Source of the DNA: Haliotis asinina | Taxonomy: Eukaryota; Mollusca; Gastropoda; Lepetellida; Haliotidae | Length of the DNA stretch: 64,000 nucleotides | Assembly: GCF_037392515.1 (NCBI RefSeq) | Contig: NC_090283.1 | Span: forward strand, 28,474,249 to 28,538,248 | Direction of reading: 5' to 3' | Shown: positions 12,652 to 20,934 of the stretch, piece after piece | How positions within the stretch are numbered: the first letter of the stretch is position 1 | Layout of the letters: each line of letters begins with the position of its first letter | The notes under the pieces: generated by a model | Told to the model about the DNA's origin: nothing | What the model saw: only the letters and a program-made list of their open reading frames with translations | Database searches by the model: none | Translations under genes and position numbers: made by a program

Positions 12652-13269
12652 TTAACGTGAACCGCCTACGATCTCTTTGGTGTTCATAATAAAGGCTTGC
12701 TGGGCTTTTTGTATCCCCTGTTCTATGTACTTTTTTTTCTCGTCCTCGCTGATAGCAGACTTACGAGACTTGGATCGAATATCTTGTTTCATTCCGTTAT
12801 ATTTTTTGAGTTCAGAGAGGATTGAACGAAACTCCTCTTCTGAGATCTTACTATCAGAGAGTGCCGTGGAAATACGCTCACTCACTGTGTTCAGCTTTGC
12901 TTCGGCCAGAACCCTGATCTCGTCGTGTTTCAATGCCTTACGATTAAGTCTGCGTGATACTAACTTAAGCGCCAATCCTGCTAACCCTGCCACCCCAGCT
13001 GTTATTTCAATACCTAGCACTATAGGTGCAGCCACGATGGTAGCTAACAACCCAACACCTGCCGCCCCTAGTCCCATGCTGGTTGCCATAAAGGTAGTGT
13101 CAGCCCCGTCCACGATATTGAAAGCTCTATTATATTTTTTACATAGTGCTTTCCGAGTGTCACGGTCTTGTTCTAGTTGACGTTTCACATCACATAACTG
13201 CCTCAAGCGGAACCCATCTACGGTTTCCAGCGTCTTCGCTAATTCCTCTACGACTGGGTACAGACCCAT
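12652..13269 (-). CDS. Polinton protein with hydrophobic core, function unknown
   Basis: A 205-aa protein whose ATG lies at 13,269. Residues about 65-110 form a long Gly/Ala/Val/Leu-rich hydrophobic stretch (GAAGVGLLATIVAAPIVLGI then TAGVAGLAGLALKL), which could be one or two membrane segments or a membrane-active hairpin. The flanks are charged and helical; the C-terminal third is Lys/Glu-rich. It is the outermost gene on the left, reading toward the left TIR, and follows the two fibre-like genes with a 1-bp gap, so it may be co-transcribed with them. I do not recognise a family with certainty. Membrane-active proteins of this layout are common in virus-like elements. Confidence 0.7.
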   Translation of the reverse strand: MGLYPVVEELAKTLETVDGFRLRQLCDVKRQLEQDRDTRKALCKKYNRAFNIVDGADTTFMATSMGLGAAGVGLLATIVAAPIVLGIEITAGVAGLAGLALKLVSRRLNRKALKHDEIRVLAEAKLNTVSERISTALSDSKISEEEFRSILSELKKYNGMKQDIRSKSRKSAISEDEKKKYIEQGIQKAQQAFIMNTKEIVGGSR

Positions 13270-13270
13270 A

Positions 13271-13972
13271 CTATAATATATATTTTGAAAGATATTTTAA
13301 TTGGGTTTCAGTTAATATTCTCTCAATGAATTTGAAGTCTACAAGTTCTAGATTACCCAGGGTAATAGGTGAGAGGCTAATAGACTTTCCTGTTGTAATA
13401 AAAACCCCACTGAGGCTTATTAAGCTGGTTATAGGACCCGTGGGGGTATCCTGTTGTATAACAATACGACAATATTGGTCTATGTGTTCGTCATACCAGT
13501 GGATTGACACCCCAGGTAAAATTTGGTTTACTGTTGGGGTGTTTTCATTATCTAAAACCCAAAAGAAGACTTCTATGATGAGTGTGTAGGGGGAGTATAT
13601 TTTATCAAGATCCCACTGGGGTAAAATCTTACTGCTAAATGTTAATTTATTTTTTATTCCAGAACTTAACCTATTTTTTCCTTTACGAAGATTTATTGAT
13701 GATGTTGCTTTATCCTCAAAAATAAAATCCCCGGGCCAGATACCGTTATTCCTAATCTTAGAGATGGTCCACTCGTCTTTTAATGTGATATAAGGTGAGG
13801 TGAGTGTTAAGTTGATCAACCATTTAGGCTCTTTAAAATCTGATAACGACACCCGTCTGTACACGTTGTCTTTGAAGTGCAGGATATATAAGGTGTCTTC
13901 CTCACCAGGCTGATCGAATCCCTCCGTATCTCCTAGGTCGTTAAGCGTAGTGTTGGGACGATGACTGGTCAT
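13271..13972 (-). CDS. Fibre-like Polinton protein, short paralogue
   Basis: A 233-aa protein. Its N-terminus (LNDLGDTEGFDQPG, then DNVYRRV) closely matches that of the upstream 303-aa protein, and the two also match in the middle (LTSPYI / LVSPYV, then a shared NNG) and near the end (GVSIHWYDEH / GIKLGWGKQH). They are paralogues. The N-terminal motif resembles the L-x-DL-x-D repeats found in phage tail-fibre and baseplate proteins, where they tether a trimeric adhesin. A role as a capsid-attached fibre or spike is inference. The 11-bp AT-rich gap to its neighbour suggests a shared leftward transcript. Confidence 0.7.
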   Translation of the reverse strand: MTSHRPNTTLNDLGDTEGFDQPGEEDTLYILHFKDNVYRRVSLSDFKEPKWLINLTLTSPYITLKDEWTISKIRNNGIWPGDFIFEDKATSSINLRKGKNRLSSGIKNKLTFSSKILPQWDLDKIYSPYTLIIEVFFWVLDNENTPTVNQILPGVSIHWYDEHIDQYCRIVIQQDTPTGPITSLISLSGVFITTGKSISLSPITLGNLELVDFKFIERILTETQLKYLSKYIL

Positions 13973-13983
13973 TATTATACTAT

Positions 13984-14895
13984 TTACGATATAATTTCCA
14001 ACTGGTTTTCTGATAATAATTCAGGGGTTAACTTCATACCCATGAAGTGTATGTTGTCAGGCAGGAAGATATTGATTAGTGATATCTTGTTTTCCACGAT
14101 CACGTTGACCCCCTGCAGACTGGTCTTGGAGTCAACACCCACCCGCACGTAAACATTGCAAACTTGATACTGATGTTGTTTGCCCCACCCGAGTTTGATC
14201 CCCTTCACGATCTCGACATCATTCCCCGATGGTTCCCCTAGGTAGACTTTGATGATCAGTGTTGAGTTTGCCGGTAGATCCTCTAGTATAGTGACCACAC
14301 CTTCGAATTCAGACACCAACTGCAATTTCACGTTTTGTACGGCTGGTTTACTCGATAGCATGTGGGCTGCTATAGTGTTGACTGGGCTGACGACGATGCT
14401 ACGTCTCTGAGTTGGGACGTAAGCCACGAGCAGTGTTCCATTGTTCACGACTTTGTTTAGGTGGTTGTCTTTGTTATCAGTGAACACGTAGGGGGAGACG
14501 AGTCTAATATTGAGAAACCAGTCGTTATCGGGTAACAACACCCACTTGTCATCTTCGGTGAAGACGAGCATATATGGCTTGTTTCGGGCGACGGTAGTGC
14601 TCTCAACATCGTCTAAGTCGAACAGTTTACCCCCGAACGATGGGTATATTATCCAATTATTATCACCGGTGTTGACAAGGGCGTACTTAGTGTTGACTGT
14701 TGCTCTTGTGGTATCTACTATATCACTTAGGGTTCCACCGGAGGGGATTTCAACGCGTTTGTAAATGTTGTTTTTCAGTTGCAAGGCATACGATTTACCA
14801 TCTACTCCGGGAGCGTCGAAACCGCGCGTGTCTCCGAGGTCGGAGAGCCCGATATTAACGCATTTTTTCACTCCGGGCCCTTGTGCGCTGGTCAT
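13984..14895 (-). CDS. Fibre-like Polinton protein, long paralogue
   Basis: A 303-aa protein whose start overlaps the end of the minor capsid gene by 4 bp. It contains three consecutive units of about 35-40 residues, each with a LSDLGDT / LSDIVDT / LFDLDDV core followed by a hydrophobic strand and a short N/D-rich turn (NNIYKRV, DNNWIIYP, DDKWVLLP), at residues about 15-55, 56-93 and 94-130. The rest aligns with the shorter downstream paralogue. The repeat type is reminiscent of phage tail-fibre LSDLxDV repeats. Adjacency to the penton-like protein fits a fibre sitting on capsid vertices, but this is inference; no structural search was possible. Confidence 0.7.
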   Translation of the reverse strand: MTSAQGPGVKKCVNIGLSDLGDTRGFDAPGVDGKSYALQLKNNIYKRVEIPSGGTLSDIVDTTRATVNTKYALVNTGDNNWIIYPSFGGKLFDLDDVESTTVARNKPYMLVFTEDDKWVLLPDNDWFLNIRLVSPYVFTDNKDNHLNKVVNNGTLLVAYVPTQRRSIVVSPVNTIAAHMLSSKPAVQNVKLQLVSEFEGVVTILEDLPANSTLIIKVYLGEPSGNDVEIVKGIKLGWGKQHQYQVCNVYVRVGVDSKTSLQGVNVIVENKISLINIFLPDNIHFMGMKLTPELLSENQLEIIS

Positions 14896-15545
14896 TTTAC
14901 ATGAAGCGTTAAGCTGAGGTATCCTATATTTACAGGATTATGATTTATATCTAACACCGATATTGTCAGCTCAGGTATGTTGCCCTGGGTTAATCTCTTA
15001 TACTGCCGTGGTGAAAACGACTCGGTTCTACCGTCGTTGTATTTCTCAGTTTTCACCGGCACTGCTCTCAGTATAGTGGAAGGGTGACCTCCTTGAATGT
15101 TATACGTTGTGCTCACCTGATCGAGATGAATGTACAGCTCTCGGTACGGTACTAGGTCGGGTAACTTCGTGCCTGTGACGGTTGTTGTTGGTTTTATCTC
15201 GTCAGGAGACATACCGAGTATCCTCACTAATGGTCGGCCGAGCCTCAAGGGGTTTCTTCCGTTGTTGATTAACACCACTGTACCGTTTGAGTCGTTCATC
15301 TTGAGTTCGGCTCCCAGGGGTTTGAAGACCTCGTCGTTTAGAGAGCACACGCTGTAGTAGCCGTCAGTTATCTGGCTGCGAGTTCCACTGACGAACAGCT
15401 TATTGTTGCTGGCGTTGATGTTAGTCCATTGCGGTAGGTAGGTGATATCGCAGAGTGCGACTTCGAGTTGACCTGACGTGTTATCGATCGCGTGCGTCAG
15501 TTGAACGGCCTCACCGCTCGTTATTCCTGGAAGTGTTATGTACAT
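14892..15545 (-). CDS. Probable Polinton minor capsid (penton) protein
   Basis: A 217-aa protein, ATG at 15,545. It is beta-rich throughout and ends in a block (LTISVLDINHNPVNIGYLSL then TLHVK) that I recognise as the typical C-terminus of the single-jelly-roll minor capsid proteins of animal Polintons. Length fits that family. In such elements five copies would form the capsid vertex. It is divergently transcribed from the next gene across a 29-bp AT-only spacer, and overlaps the fibre-like gene downstream. The assignment is by pattern memory; a profile or structure comparison would settle it. Confidence 0.7.
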   Translation of the reverse strand: MYITLPGITSGEAVQLTHAIDNTSGQLEVALCDITYLPQWTNINASNNKLFVSGTRSQITDGYYSVCSLNDEVFKPLGAELKMNDSNGTVVLINNGRNPLRLGRPLVRILGMSPDEIKPTTTVTGTKLPDLVPYRELYIHLDQVSTTYNIQGGHPSTILRAVPVKTEKYNDGRTESFSPRQYKRLTQGNIPELTISVLDINHNPVNIGYLSLTLHVK

Positions 15546-15574
15546 ATTATAATATATAATTTATATATTATAAT
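15546..15574. promoter_or_regulatory. Divergent AT-rich promoter
   Basis: A 29-bp spacer made only of A and T (TATA-like words on both strands, near-palindromic) between two divergent start codons. It is the obvious place for a bidirectional promoter; this is inferred from position and composition. Confidence 0.5.
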
Positions 15575-16711
15575 ATGGATTTAGCACACTTGAAAATCGT
15601 GGTGGAAGGTAGTACGGGGTTTAAAACAACCTTTATTAATATCTTTGAAAACTATATCGTGTCCGTTAATAACGCGCAGGCGGTGGTAAACTGGAATCAA
15701 AACCCAATGCAGTTTTGGCAGAACCAACTCAACTTTGCTGTGTGGTGTGCGACGACAGGGTCGGGTGTGACACCAGACTACGGTATAGACGAACTGAGTA
15801 AGGCGGTTATTTTGTTTCGTATTTATTATCAAACGAGACGAATATTGAAGGAAATAAGTGCTCCTCTTCCCCAAGATAAAGCGTGGAGTATGACGAATAA
15901 CCCCTATGATAAACGCGCTTATGAACGTGTTTGTGGGGAGTTTGAGATTCCAACGAATAAAGACTTTCGCCTTCCTGGTGTGAACCATGGTCTCGGTATA
16001 GTTCTCGTGTACTTCTACAGGTCCGGAACATATTATGCCGGTTCTAAAGATGGTTCATACAACCCAAACCGTCATACATTTACAGGCCCCACAACGAATG
16101 AAAAGATCCATGTCAGCTGTATAAAACAAACCAATCCTGATGCAGCCACAGCCTGGACTAAAATGATCTCAAAAACATCGAAAGAATTCACTCGTGCTGG
16201 TACAATACGCTTGAACGACTCGATTCGAACGTACGTGTGGGCGCTGTTGGGTGCGCAGTCGATGACGCGTTCCAACATCCTCGGTAAGGGAACTGCTGTT
16301 GAGGATGCTATAAATTCTCCAGTTGATCTCCCGCGGGCCATCGACCGTTACCAAAACGTGTTAGAATACGCCAGATCGAAAGTCAATTACGTGTTTGGTG
16401 TGGGGCTGTACATGGCTCCGAGTGATATGCAACTGAGAGTAAAAAAAGTGGTGGGTTATAACAACAAAATAGTCATAGCCACGGCGGATCAAAAGTTGGG
16501 TATCAACCCCGATATTAACACCCCCTATATCCCACACATCCCACCACGTGAAACGGGTATAGTGGCGCCACCCCCGGAGCCTAAAGTTCAACCAACACCA
16601 CAGGAGGTGGCCCCTCATATTCAGGCCTCCTATCAGCAGCATATTGATAGTAAAACGGCCCTAGTGGTTGGTGGGGTAACTTTGGGACTTATTTGGTTAA
16701 AGATTTCTTAG
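15575..16711 (+). CDS. Conserved Polinton protein with QFWQNQLNFAVWCATTG motif
   Basis: A 378-aa protein, ATG at 15,575. Residues about 44-64 hold a Trp-rich signature (NPMQFWQNQLNFAVWCATTG) that I recall from Polinton-encoded hypothetical proteins of molluscs and cnidarians. The middle is mixed alpha/beta. The C-terminal region is Pro-rich (about 310-345) and ends in a hydrophobic segment (ALVVGGVTLGLIWL) that could be a membrane anchor. Its 3' end overlaps the convergent coiled-coil gene by 23 bp. A structural or assembly role is likely from context, but the biochemical function is unknown to me. Confidence 0.75.
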   Translation: MDLAHLKIVVEGSTGFKTTFINIFENYIVSVNNAQAVVNWNQNPMQFWQNQLNFAVWCATTGSGVTPDYGIDELSKAVILFRIYYQTRRILKEISAPLPQDKAWSMTNNPYDKRAYERVCGEFEIPTNKDFRLPGVNHGLGIVLVYFYRSGTYYAGSKDGSYNPNRHTFTGPTTNEKIHVSCIKQTNPDAATAWTKMISKTSKEFTRAGTIRLNDSIRTYVWALLGAQSMTRSNILGKGTAVEDAINSPVDLPRAIDRYQNVLEYARSKVNYVFGVGLYMAPSDMQLRVKKVVGYNNKIVIATADQKLGINPDINTPYIPHIPPRETGIVAPPPEPKVQPTPQEVAPHIQASYQQHIDSKTALVVGGVTLGLIWLKIS

Positions 16712-17855
16712 CCGCTACGTACACCAGACCCGCCACGGCGACGATGGCTGCCCACATGTTTTGACTGAGCCACATGGCAGTTTTAGCCAGAGCGCCCAAC
16801 AACCACGAGACGATGCTACCCAGGATGCCGGGAAGGGCTTCGGCGGCTTTACCAGCCAGTTTAGCTAGGCCTTCCCCGAGTTTTTTTATCCAGTCTTTAA
16901 CACCACCGCCTGTGGGAGTTCCCCCGCCGCCAGGTGTGGGGGGTGTGGGGGTTCCTCCCACCAGTGACACCACCAGGGTTGATATGATGAAACCCAATGC
17001 AGTCAGAATGCTGGCGATGGTGATCCCTTGCTCCCGGAACAATATCCGAATCCTGTTGGCTAAAGTTGTATCCTCATTCAGTATTCTATCGATTGTTTCC
17101 CGAATACGACTGATCTGGGATCGAAGCTGTTCACGATTCGAGGAAGCGGATTCCAATCGTGTACGTCTCTCGTCTTCTAAATCGCGTAGTCGTTCATTGA
17201 TACGACGCTTCATATCATCGTTTTCAGTTTCGTTGAGTTTGGCTTTTTCCTTAGCGATGTGCTCGTCGATTTCGTTCAGTTTCCCCATGTTGTTCACGAG
17301 TTCTCCACGCACGCGTTTCACGGCTTCGTCTAAGCCGTGCAGTTCCCTTACCGGAAAGTCAAACCCCGGTAACGGTTTGTCCCAGTAGGTGCTCAACAGT
17401 TTTTCTATGCTGTCCGAGGCTTCTGTAGCACGCTGTGGTGTCATTTCATCTCTAGTGGTGAGGTGGGATCTGGTAGCTTGCAGATCTTCAACAACGGCCT
17501 TAGGTATTGCACCAACGTAATCATGCATGTTTAGATGTTCACGGATAAATTCAACACCATGGCGTCTGGCTAGAGTTGACAAGGCCAGTGTTTTTTTATT
17601 GCGCTTGTTAACGAGGTCAACCTCTGGTTTAGACTTAAGGCGTAGAACACCCTTTGTATCAATAAAAAAATTATCAAGGTATCGGCCCTGTGGATCAACG
17701 TAGTATTTATCACTTCTTAAACTTTCGTAATAATCATCTACCGTTGTTGCCAAAAGTTCTTGGTTCAATGGTGAACTAGTAAATGAGGTCTCCTGCTCAT
17801 CAGATGCCTGGGCACTAGCGCCCGGTATCTCCGTCATATCTATGTCTTCATCCAT
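16689..17855 (-). CDS. Coiled-coil membrane protein of Polinton
   Basis: A 388-aa protein, ATG at 17,855. Residues about 1-110 are acidic then basic with short aromatic motifs. Residues about 165-265 are strongly helical and charged (ELVNNMGKLNEIDEHIAKEK and onward), a clear coiled coil. A transmembrane helix follows (ITIASILTALGFIISTLVV), then a Gly/Pro/Thr linker and a C-terminal hydrophobic, Ala/Leu/Trp-rich region with a second membrane-type segment. This architecture recurs in invertebrate Polintons. It sits between the capsid genes on the opposite strand and is divergent from the major capsid gene. Function is not established; a membrane-associated assembly or entry role is inference. 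Confidence 0.7.
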   Translation of the reverse strand: MDEDIDMTEIPGASAQASDEQETSFTSSPLNQELLATTVDDYYESLRSDKYYVDPQGRYLDNFFIDTKGVLRLKSKPEVDLVNKRNKKTLALSTLARRHGVEFIREHLNMHDYVGAIPKAVVEDLQATRSHLTTRDEMTPQRATEASDSIEKLLSTYWDKPLPGFDFPVRELHGLDEAVKRVRGELVNNMGKLNEIDEHIAKEKAKLNETENDDMKRRINERLRDLEDERRTRLESASSNREQLRSQISRIRETIDRILNEDTTLANRIRILFREQGITIASILTALGFIISTLVVSLVGGTPTPPTPGGGGTPTGGGVKDWIKKLGEGLAKLAGKAAEALPGILGSIVSWLLGALAKTAMWLSQNMWAAIVAVAGLVYVAAKKSLTK

Positions 17856-17890
17856 TAGTATTTAAATATATTTTATTTATATATAACAAT
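17856..17890. promoter_or_regulatory. Divergent AT-rich promoter upstream of capsid gene
   Basis: About 35 bp that is nearly all A/T (TATTTAAATATATTTTATTT) between the coiled-coil gene on the minus strand and the capsid operon on the plus strand. It has the same layout as the spacer at 15,546-15,574. The promoter role is inferred. Confidence 0.45.
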
Positions 17891-17953
17891 GTACGGCAGA
17901 AAATTAGATCCTTTCAGAAGATTGAGAGAGCCATTAGGAGCCAGAGCCAGTCG

Positions 17954-19138
17954 GTGACCATCACCAACAATCCCAGCAAGATAGACCAGAATCAAACTCT
18001 GCTGGTTAGATTTCCAAACCTTGGTGAGAATGACCTCATTGTACCAGGCACTGTTCGACTGGCGTTCAATATCACGTTGACCTCCGACAACGACAAACGC
18101 GAGCTAGTGCGGAACGTGGGTCGAGCTATCATCAAGAAAACGACCGTCAAGATCAGCGGTAACGAGGTGCTGAGCATCGACGACAGCGATGTGTTTCACT
18201 GCTACAGGGATCTCTGGAAAAGCGAGGGAGAACGAGTGAATGATGTGTACCAGGGTATCAGCAAATCAACCCGGGCGCGCATAGGGTATGTCTTCACGCA
18301 AGACCAGCAAGACAAGCTATCGGACGGTGAAAAGGCCATCACTCGAGCATACGGGAATCGATTCTGCGTGCCGCTCGACTTCGAGTTGCTCACGGGACAC
18401 GCGCCGTTTTACCAGGCTGTGCTGGGTGATAGGCTCGAATACGAGCTCACGTTTAACGACTATAGCAAAGTAGTGCGTACGCCGAACGGTGATGAGGCCA
18501 GTTATGCCATAGACAACATCTCTCTGGAGTTCGACATGGTCACTAGCCCGGAGCTGGCCAGGCAGGTTCGAAGCCAGTACTCTGGGAAGATGGCTATCCT
18601 GTACGATCGCGTACTGAGGCATAGATCAGTCGTGCGAGATAAGAGCGACACTGTGTGGAATATCAACCTGAACGTGCCGGCGCGATCGATGAAAGGTATC
18701 CTGGTCGTCCCCGTGGAGTTTTACGATCCATTCCGGAGGGACAGCGAGAAGTTTTTCAACCCTGAGATTGAAAAGGTGGAAGTTACCATCGAGGGCGTGC
18801 CCAACCAGCTGTTCAGTCATGGTATGAGGCCACACCAGCAGTGGGATGAGATAAAAAAGCTACCAGTTGGGGATTATATAACAAAGGACCTGGACCTCGG
18901 CTCCGTGCAGATCGGTGAATACCTGACCACCAAGTACGCCCTATGGTTGGACATGCGATCCACGGATGATGATAAACTGCACGGTAGCGGGCGCCGTATA
19001 GATAACGGCAGCGAAGGGATAACCATCCAGATTACTAAGAAGGCTCAACCCGCTGGTAAGTTGAAATTATATCTGTACGTTATTATGGACGCGCAACTTA
19101 ATATAGACAATGGGAGATTCGTGCAAGCCATCTACTAG
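17954..19138 (+). CDS. Polinton major capsid protein (double jelly roll)
   Basis: About 394 aa of beta-rich protein of the size and pattern of Polinton/adenovirus-lineage hexon-like capsid proteins. Supporting traits are an N-terminal strand-rich half (LLVRFPNLGENDLIVPGTVR), a central VVR/EYELTFNDYSKV region, then YDRVLRHR, the turn block NLNVPARSMKGILVVPVEF and a C-terminal KLKLYLYVIMDAQLNI block. Trimers of such proteins build the icosahedral shell. The gene is followed by the packaging ATPase, which overlaps it by 29 bp, the conserved morphogenesis pairing of these elements. The exact 5' end is not resolved here. Confidence 0.88.
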   Translation: MTITNNPSKIDQNQTLLVRFPNLGENDLIVPGTVRLAFNITLTSDNDKRELVRNVGRAIIKKTTVKISGNEVLSIDDSDVFHCYRDLWKSEGERVNDVYQGISKSTRARIGYVFTQDQQDKLSDGEKAITRAYGNRFCVPLDFELLTGHAPFYQAVLGDRLEYELTFNDYSKVVRTPNGDEASYAIDNISLEFDMVTSPELARQVRSQYSGKMAILYDRVLRHRSVVRDKSDTVWNINLNVPARSMKGILVVPVEFYDPFRRDSEKFFNPEIEKVEVTIEGVPNQLFSHGMRPHQQWDEIKKLPVGDYITKDLDLGSVQIGEYLTTKYALWLDMRSTDDDKLHGSGRRIDNGSEGITIQITKKAQPAGKLKLYLYVIMDAQLNIDNGRFVQAIY

Positions 19139-19754
19139 TGGGGGAGACCCCCAGGGGTACCCACAACTACCCACTGACCCACACTGCGCCATAGTGTGCG
19201 GGCAGACTGGCTGTGGGAAGACCGTTTTCGTGTTGGATATGTTGGAGGGTTACTACAAGGATGTGTTCGATAACATCGTTATCATGTGCCCTACTCTGAG
19301 CATGAATAAAACGTACGCGCGACCTTGGGTGATGACGGACCCGGACGTACACAAAATCGACCCTGGAACACGCCTGCAGGACTGGTTGAAAGCTCTTCAC
19401 GAGAAATTTAAAGGGGAACCAACGCTGTTTATACTGGACGACTGCAGCGCTAATCGCGAGATAACAAAAAAGAGAGACATGCTATCGTACCTGGCCTTCT
19501 CCGGCCGGCATGCAAATCACAGCGTCTGGGTGCTAACGCAGAAGTTCAACTCGGTGTTGAAAGACCTCAGGGAGCAGACGCGATGGGTGGCCTTATTTCA
19601 CTGCAAGGACAGGGATTCGTTCGAGGAGTGTTTGAGAGAGAACGATGTGATGAGTAAATTAGAACGGGAACGGGTGAAGAAACAGCTCGCTGAAACTAAA
19701 CACGCTAAGCTCGTGCTCAAGACCGACCAACCAGTAGCATATATAGTATGCTAA
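19110..19754 (+). CDS. Polinton genome-packaging ATPase (FtsK-HerA / A32-like)
   Basis: A 214-aa P-loop ATPase. Walker A is GQTGCGKT at residues 31-38, Walker B is LFILDD at 106-111, and a polar sensor-type motif (VWVLTQKFN) follows at about 135-145. Size, spacing and the hydrophobic strand before Walker B fit the short A32-like packaging ATPases of Polintons and related viruses, which pump DNA into pre-formed capsids. The gene overlaps the capsid gene by 29 bp, so the two are likely expressed together. No extra domains are seen. Confidence 0.93.
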   Translation: MGDSCKPSTSGGDPQGYPQLPTDPHCAIVCGQTGCGKTVFVLDMLEGYYKDVFDNIVIMCPTLSMNKTYARPWVMTDPDVHKIDPGTRLQDWLKALHEKFKGEPTLFILDDCSANREITKKRDMLSYLAFSGRHANHSVWVLTQKFNSVLKDLREQTRWVALFHCKDRDSFEECLRENDVMSKLERERVKKQLAETKHAKLVLKTDQPVAYIVC

Positions 19755-19790
19755 GCAAAGCTAAGCAAAGCTAAGCATATAGCTATGATA
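19750..19790 (+). repeat. Short tandem GCTAAGCAAA repeat after ATPase gene
   Basis: Three copies of GCTAAGCAAA-like units directly after the ATPase stop, bracketed by TATGCT and AGCATA, which could pair. It may be a terminator or merely a slippage product. Confidence 0.5.
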
Positions 19791-19885
19791 TTTGAAGTGT
19801 TTGTCGTGTGCAACTTAACCTTCATTTCTCTGTGTTTTGTCTGTATTATATAGTTAAAACTAAATCTTACTTGTTATATTATAAG

Positions 19886-20482
19886 ATGGAGTGTGAGGAA
19901 TTGCTCGAACAATTGTCTGGGGATTCCCCCACGCCGCCGGCAGGCCCCACTGATGATAAGCGAGAGAAACTGGTGGCGTTGGCTGTTGGCGGCAAAGCCA
20001 AACATTACTTTGGAGACTACACTCCGGATAAAATTCACAAAATGTCAGCCGAAGAAATCGATAAGCTGTACGCTAGATACGAGTCCCGGCTCGGAGCAGA
20101 AATGACAAAGACAATAGGATCGGCTATGACCCAGATATACACCGGTATTGTGTCATACTTCTTTCCCATTCCACCAGAGCGCCGACTTTACCTGTGGGAG
20201 GACCTCGAGAAAGACCCTTTTATCGAACACGCCGTGAGCTCTATCAGCTGCGGGCTGTACCACAAATATGGTATGTTGTTGGCTCCAGTGACGGCGGCGA
20301 TTATCACGGCAAAACATTGTCAATTTGAGAGAAAGAATAATAATAATAGTATAGATGGATGCTGCTCCCGAGGTGACGGAAGTGACACAGGAACCAGTGA
20401 GGGAAACCCCTCCCGAGGTGATACCCCCCACAGTGAGGGAAGTGACCCCTTCACAAACAGTAACCAGACAGAAGAATCCTAA
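19886..20482 (+). CDS. Conserved Polinton protein, RYESRLGAEMTKTIG type
   Basis: A 198-aa protein counted from the first ATG (19,886), preceded by an AT-rich leader. Residues about 40-90 carry the conserved-looking block YTPDKIHKMSAEEIDKLY and RYESRLGAEMTKTIGSAMTQ, helical and seen (from memory) in Polinton hypothetical proteins of several invertebrates. A hydrophobic region follows near residues 130-150, and the C-terminus is a low-complexity Gly/Ser/Asp/Thr tail. The tail is encoded where the next gene overlaps in another frame. Function unknown. Confidence 0.65.
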   Translation: MECEELLEQLSGDSPTPPAGPTDDKREKLVALAVGGKAKHYFGDYTPDKIHKMSAEEIDKLYARYESRLGAEMTKTIGSAMTQIYTGIVSYFFPIPPERRLYLWEDLEKDPFIEHAVSSISCGLYHKYGMLLAPVTAAIITAKHCQFERKNNNNSIDGCCSRGDGSDTGTSEGNPSRGDTPHSEGSDPFTNSNQTEES

Positions 20483-20672
20483 GAGAGTAGCTGCCGGTAA
20501 AAAGCGGTGGTGTAACCAACATAAAGTGACCAACCCCCGACTGTTGTTGGCTGTAGGTGTAACTGCTGCCTTGGCTATCTCGTGGTTATACGTGGGGGTA
20601 CCCTCCCACAGTGAGCCCCCACCCAACAGTGAGCCCCCCACCCCCACGGTAGACCCGCATATCATGTTATAA
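20355..20672 (+). CDS. Small single-pass membrane protein of Polinton
   Basis: A 105-aa protein, ATG at 20,355, overlapping the previous gene by 128 bp in another frame. The N-terminal 45 residues are Pro/Glu/Thr/Val-rich with a degenerate repeat (EVTEVTQEPVRETPPEV). A basic motif (KNPKRVAAGKKRW) of a kind I recall from Polinton proteins follows, then a transmembrane helix (LLLAVGVTAALAISWLYVGV) and a Pro-rich tail. The basic motif beside the helix suggests a DNA- or capsid-facing side; this is inference. Confidence 0.65.
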   Translation: MDAAPEVTEVTQEPVRETPPEVIPPTVREVTPSQTVTRQKNPKRVAAGKKRWCNQHKVTNPRLLLAVGVTAALAISWLYVGVPSHSEPPPNSEPPTPTVDPHIML

Positions 20673-20698
20673 TTTTAATATTTTATATCATATACATA

Positions 20699-20926
20699 AT
20701 GTCTGAGGGGAAAACGTTCGTCAACGACGCATACCACGCCACAGTGGTAGCCAGTCTAGCCGTAGGGTACGCTCGGTTGACTAAAATGGTGCTTAAACAA
20801 CCAACTATCAAGCTAGATTTCAACCTGCAGGATATGGGTATGCTCATAATGAACCTTGGTATGGCGATGGCCACAAAAGACATCCTAGTAAAACAAGGAA
20901 TAATACCTGATAATATAATGAAATAA
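20699..20926 (+). CDS. Small Polinton membrane protein, ATKDILVKQGIIPDNI type
   Basis: A 75-aa protein, ATG at 20,699 after an AT-rich spacer (TTTTATATCATATACATA) that may hold its promoter. It has a hydrophobic centre (DMGMLIMNLGMAMATKDIL) and ends with GIIPDNI, a C-terminal signature I recall from tiny proteins of animal Polintons. Only 8 bp separate it from the next gene. Function unknown; virion membrane or capsid cement roles are possible. Confidence 0.65.
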   Translation: MSEGKTFVNDAYHATVVASLAVGYARLTKMVLKQPTIKLDFNLQDMGMLIMNLGMAMATKDILVKQGIIPDNIMK

Positions 20927-20934
20927 ATATAGGG

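Noticed and set aside
12677-13180. 167-codon plus-strand frame in the Polinton
   Set aside because: Shadow of the 205-aa minus-strand gene; Ser/Arg/Leu-rich without structure.
16774-17388. 204-codon plus-strand frame in the Polinton
   Set aside because: Shadow of the coiled-coil gene; composition reflects the complementary strand of a charged helix.
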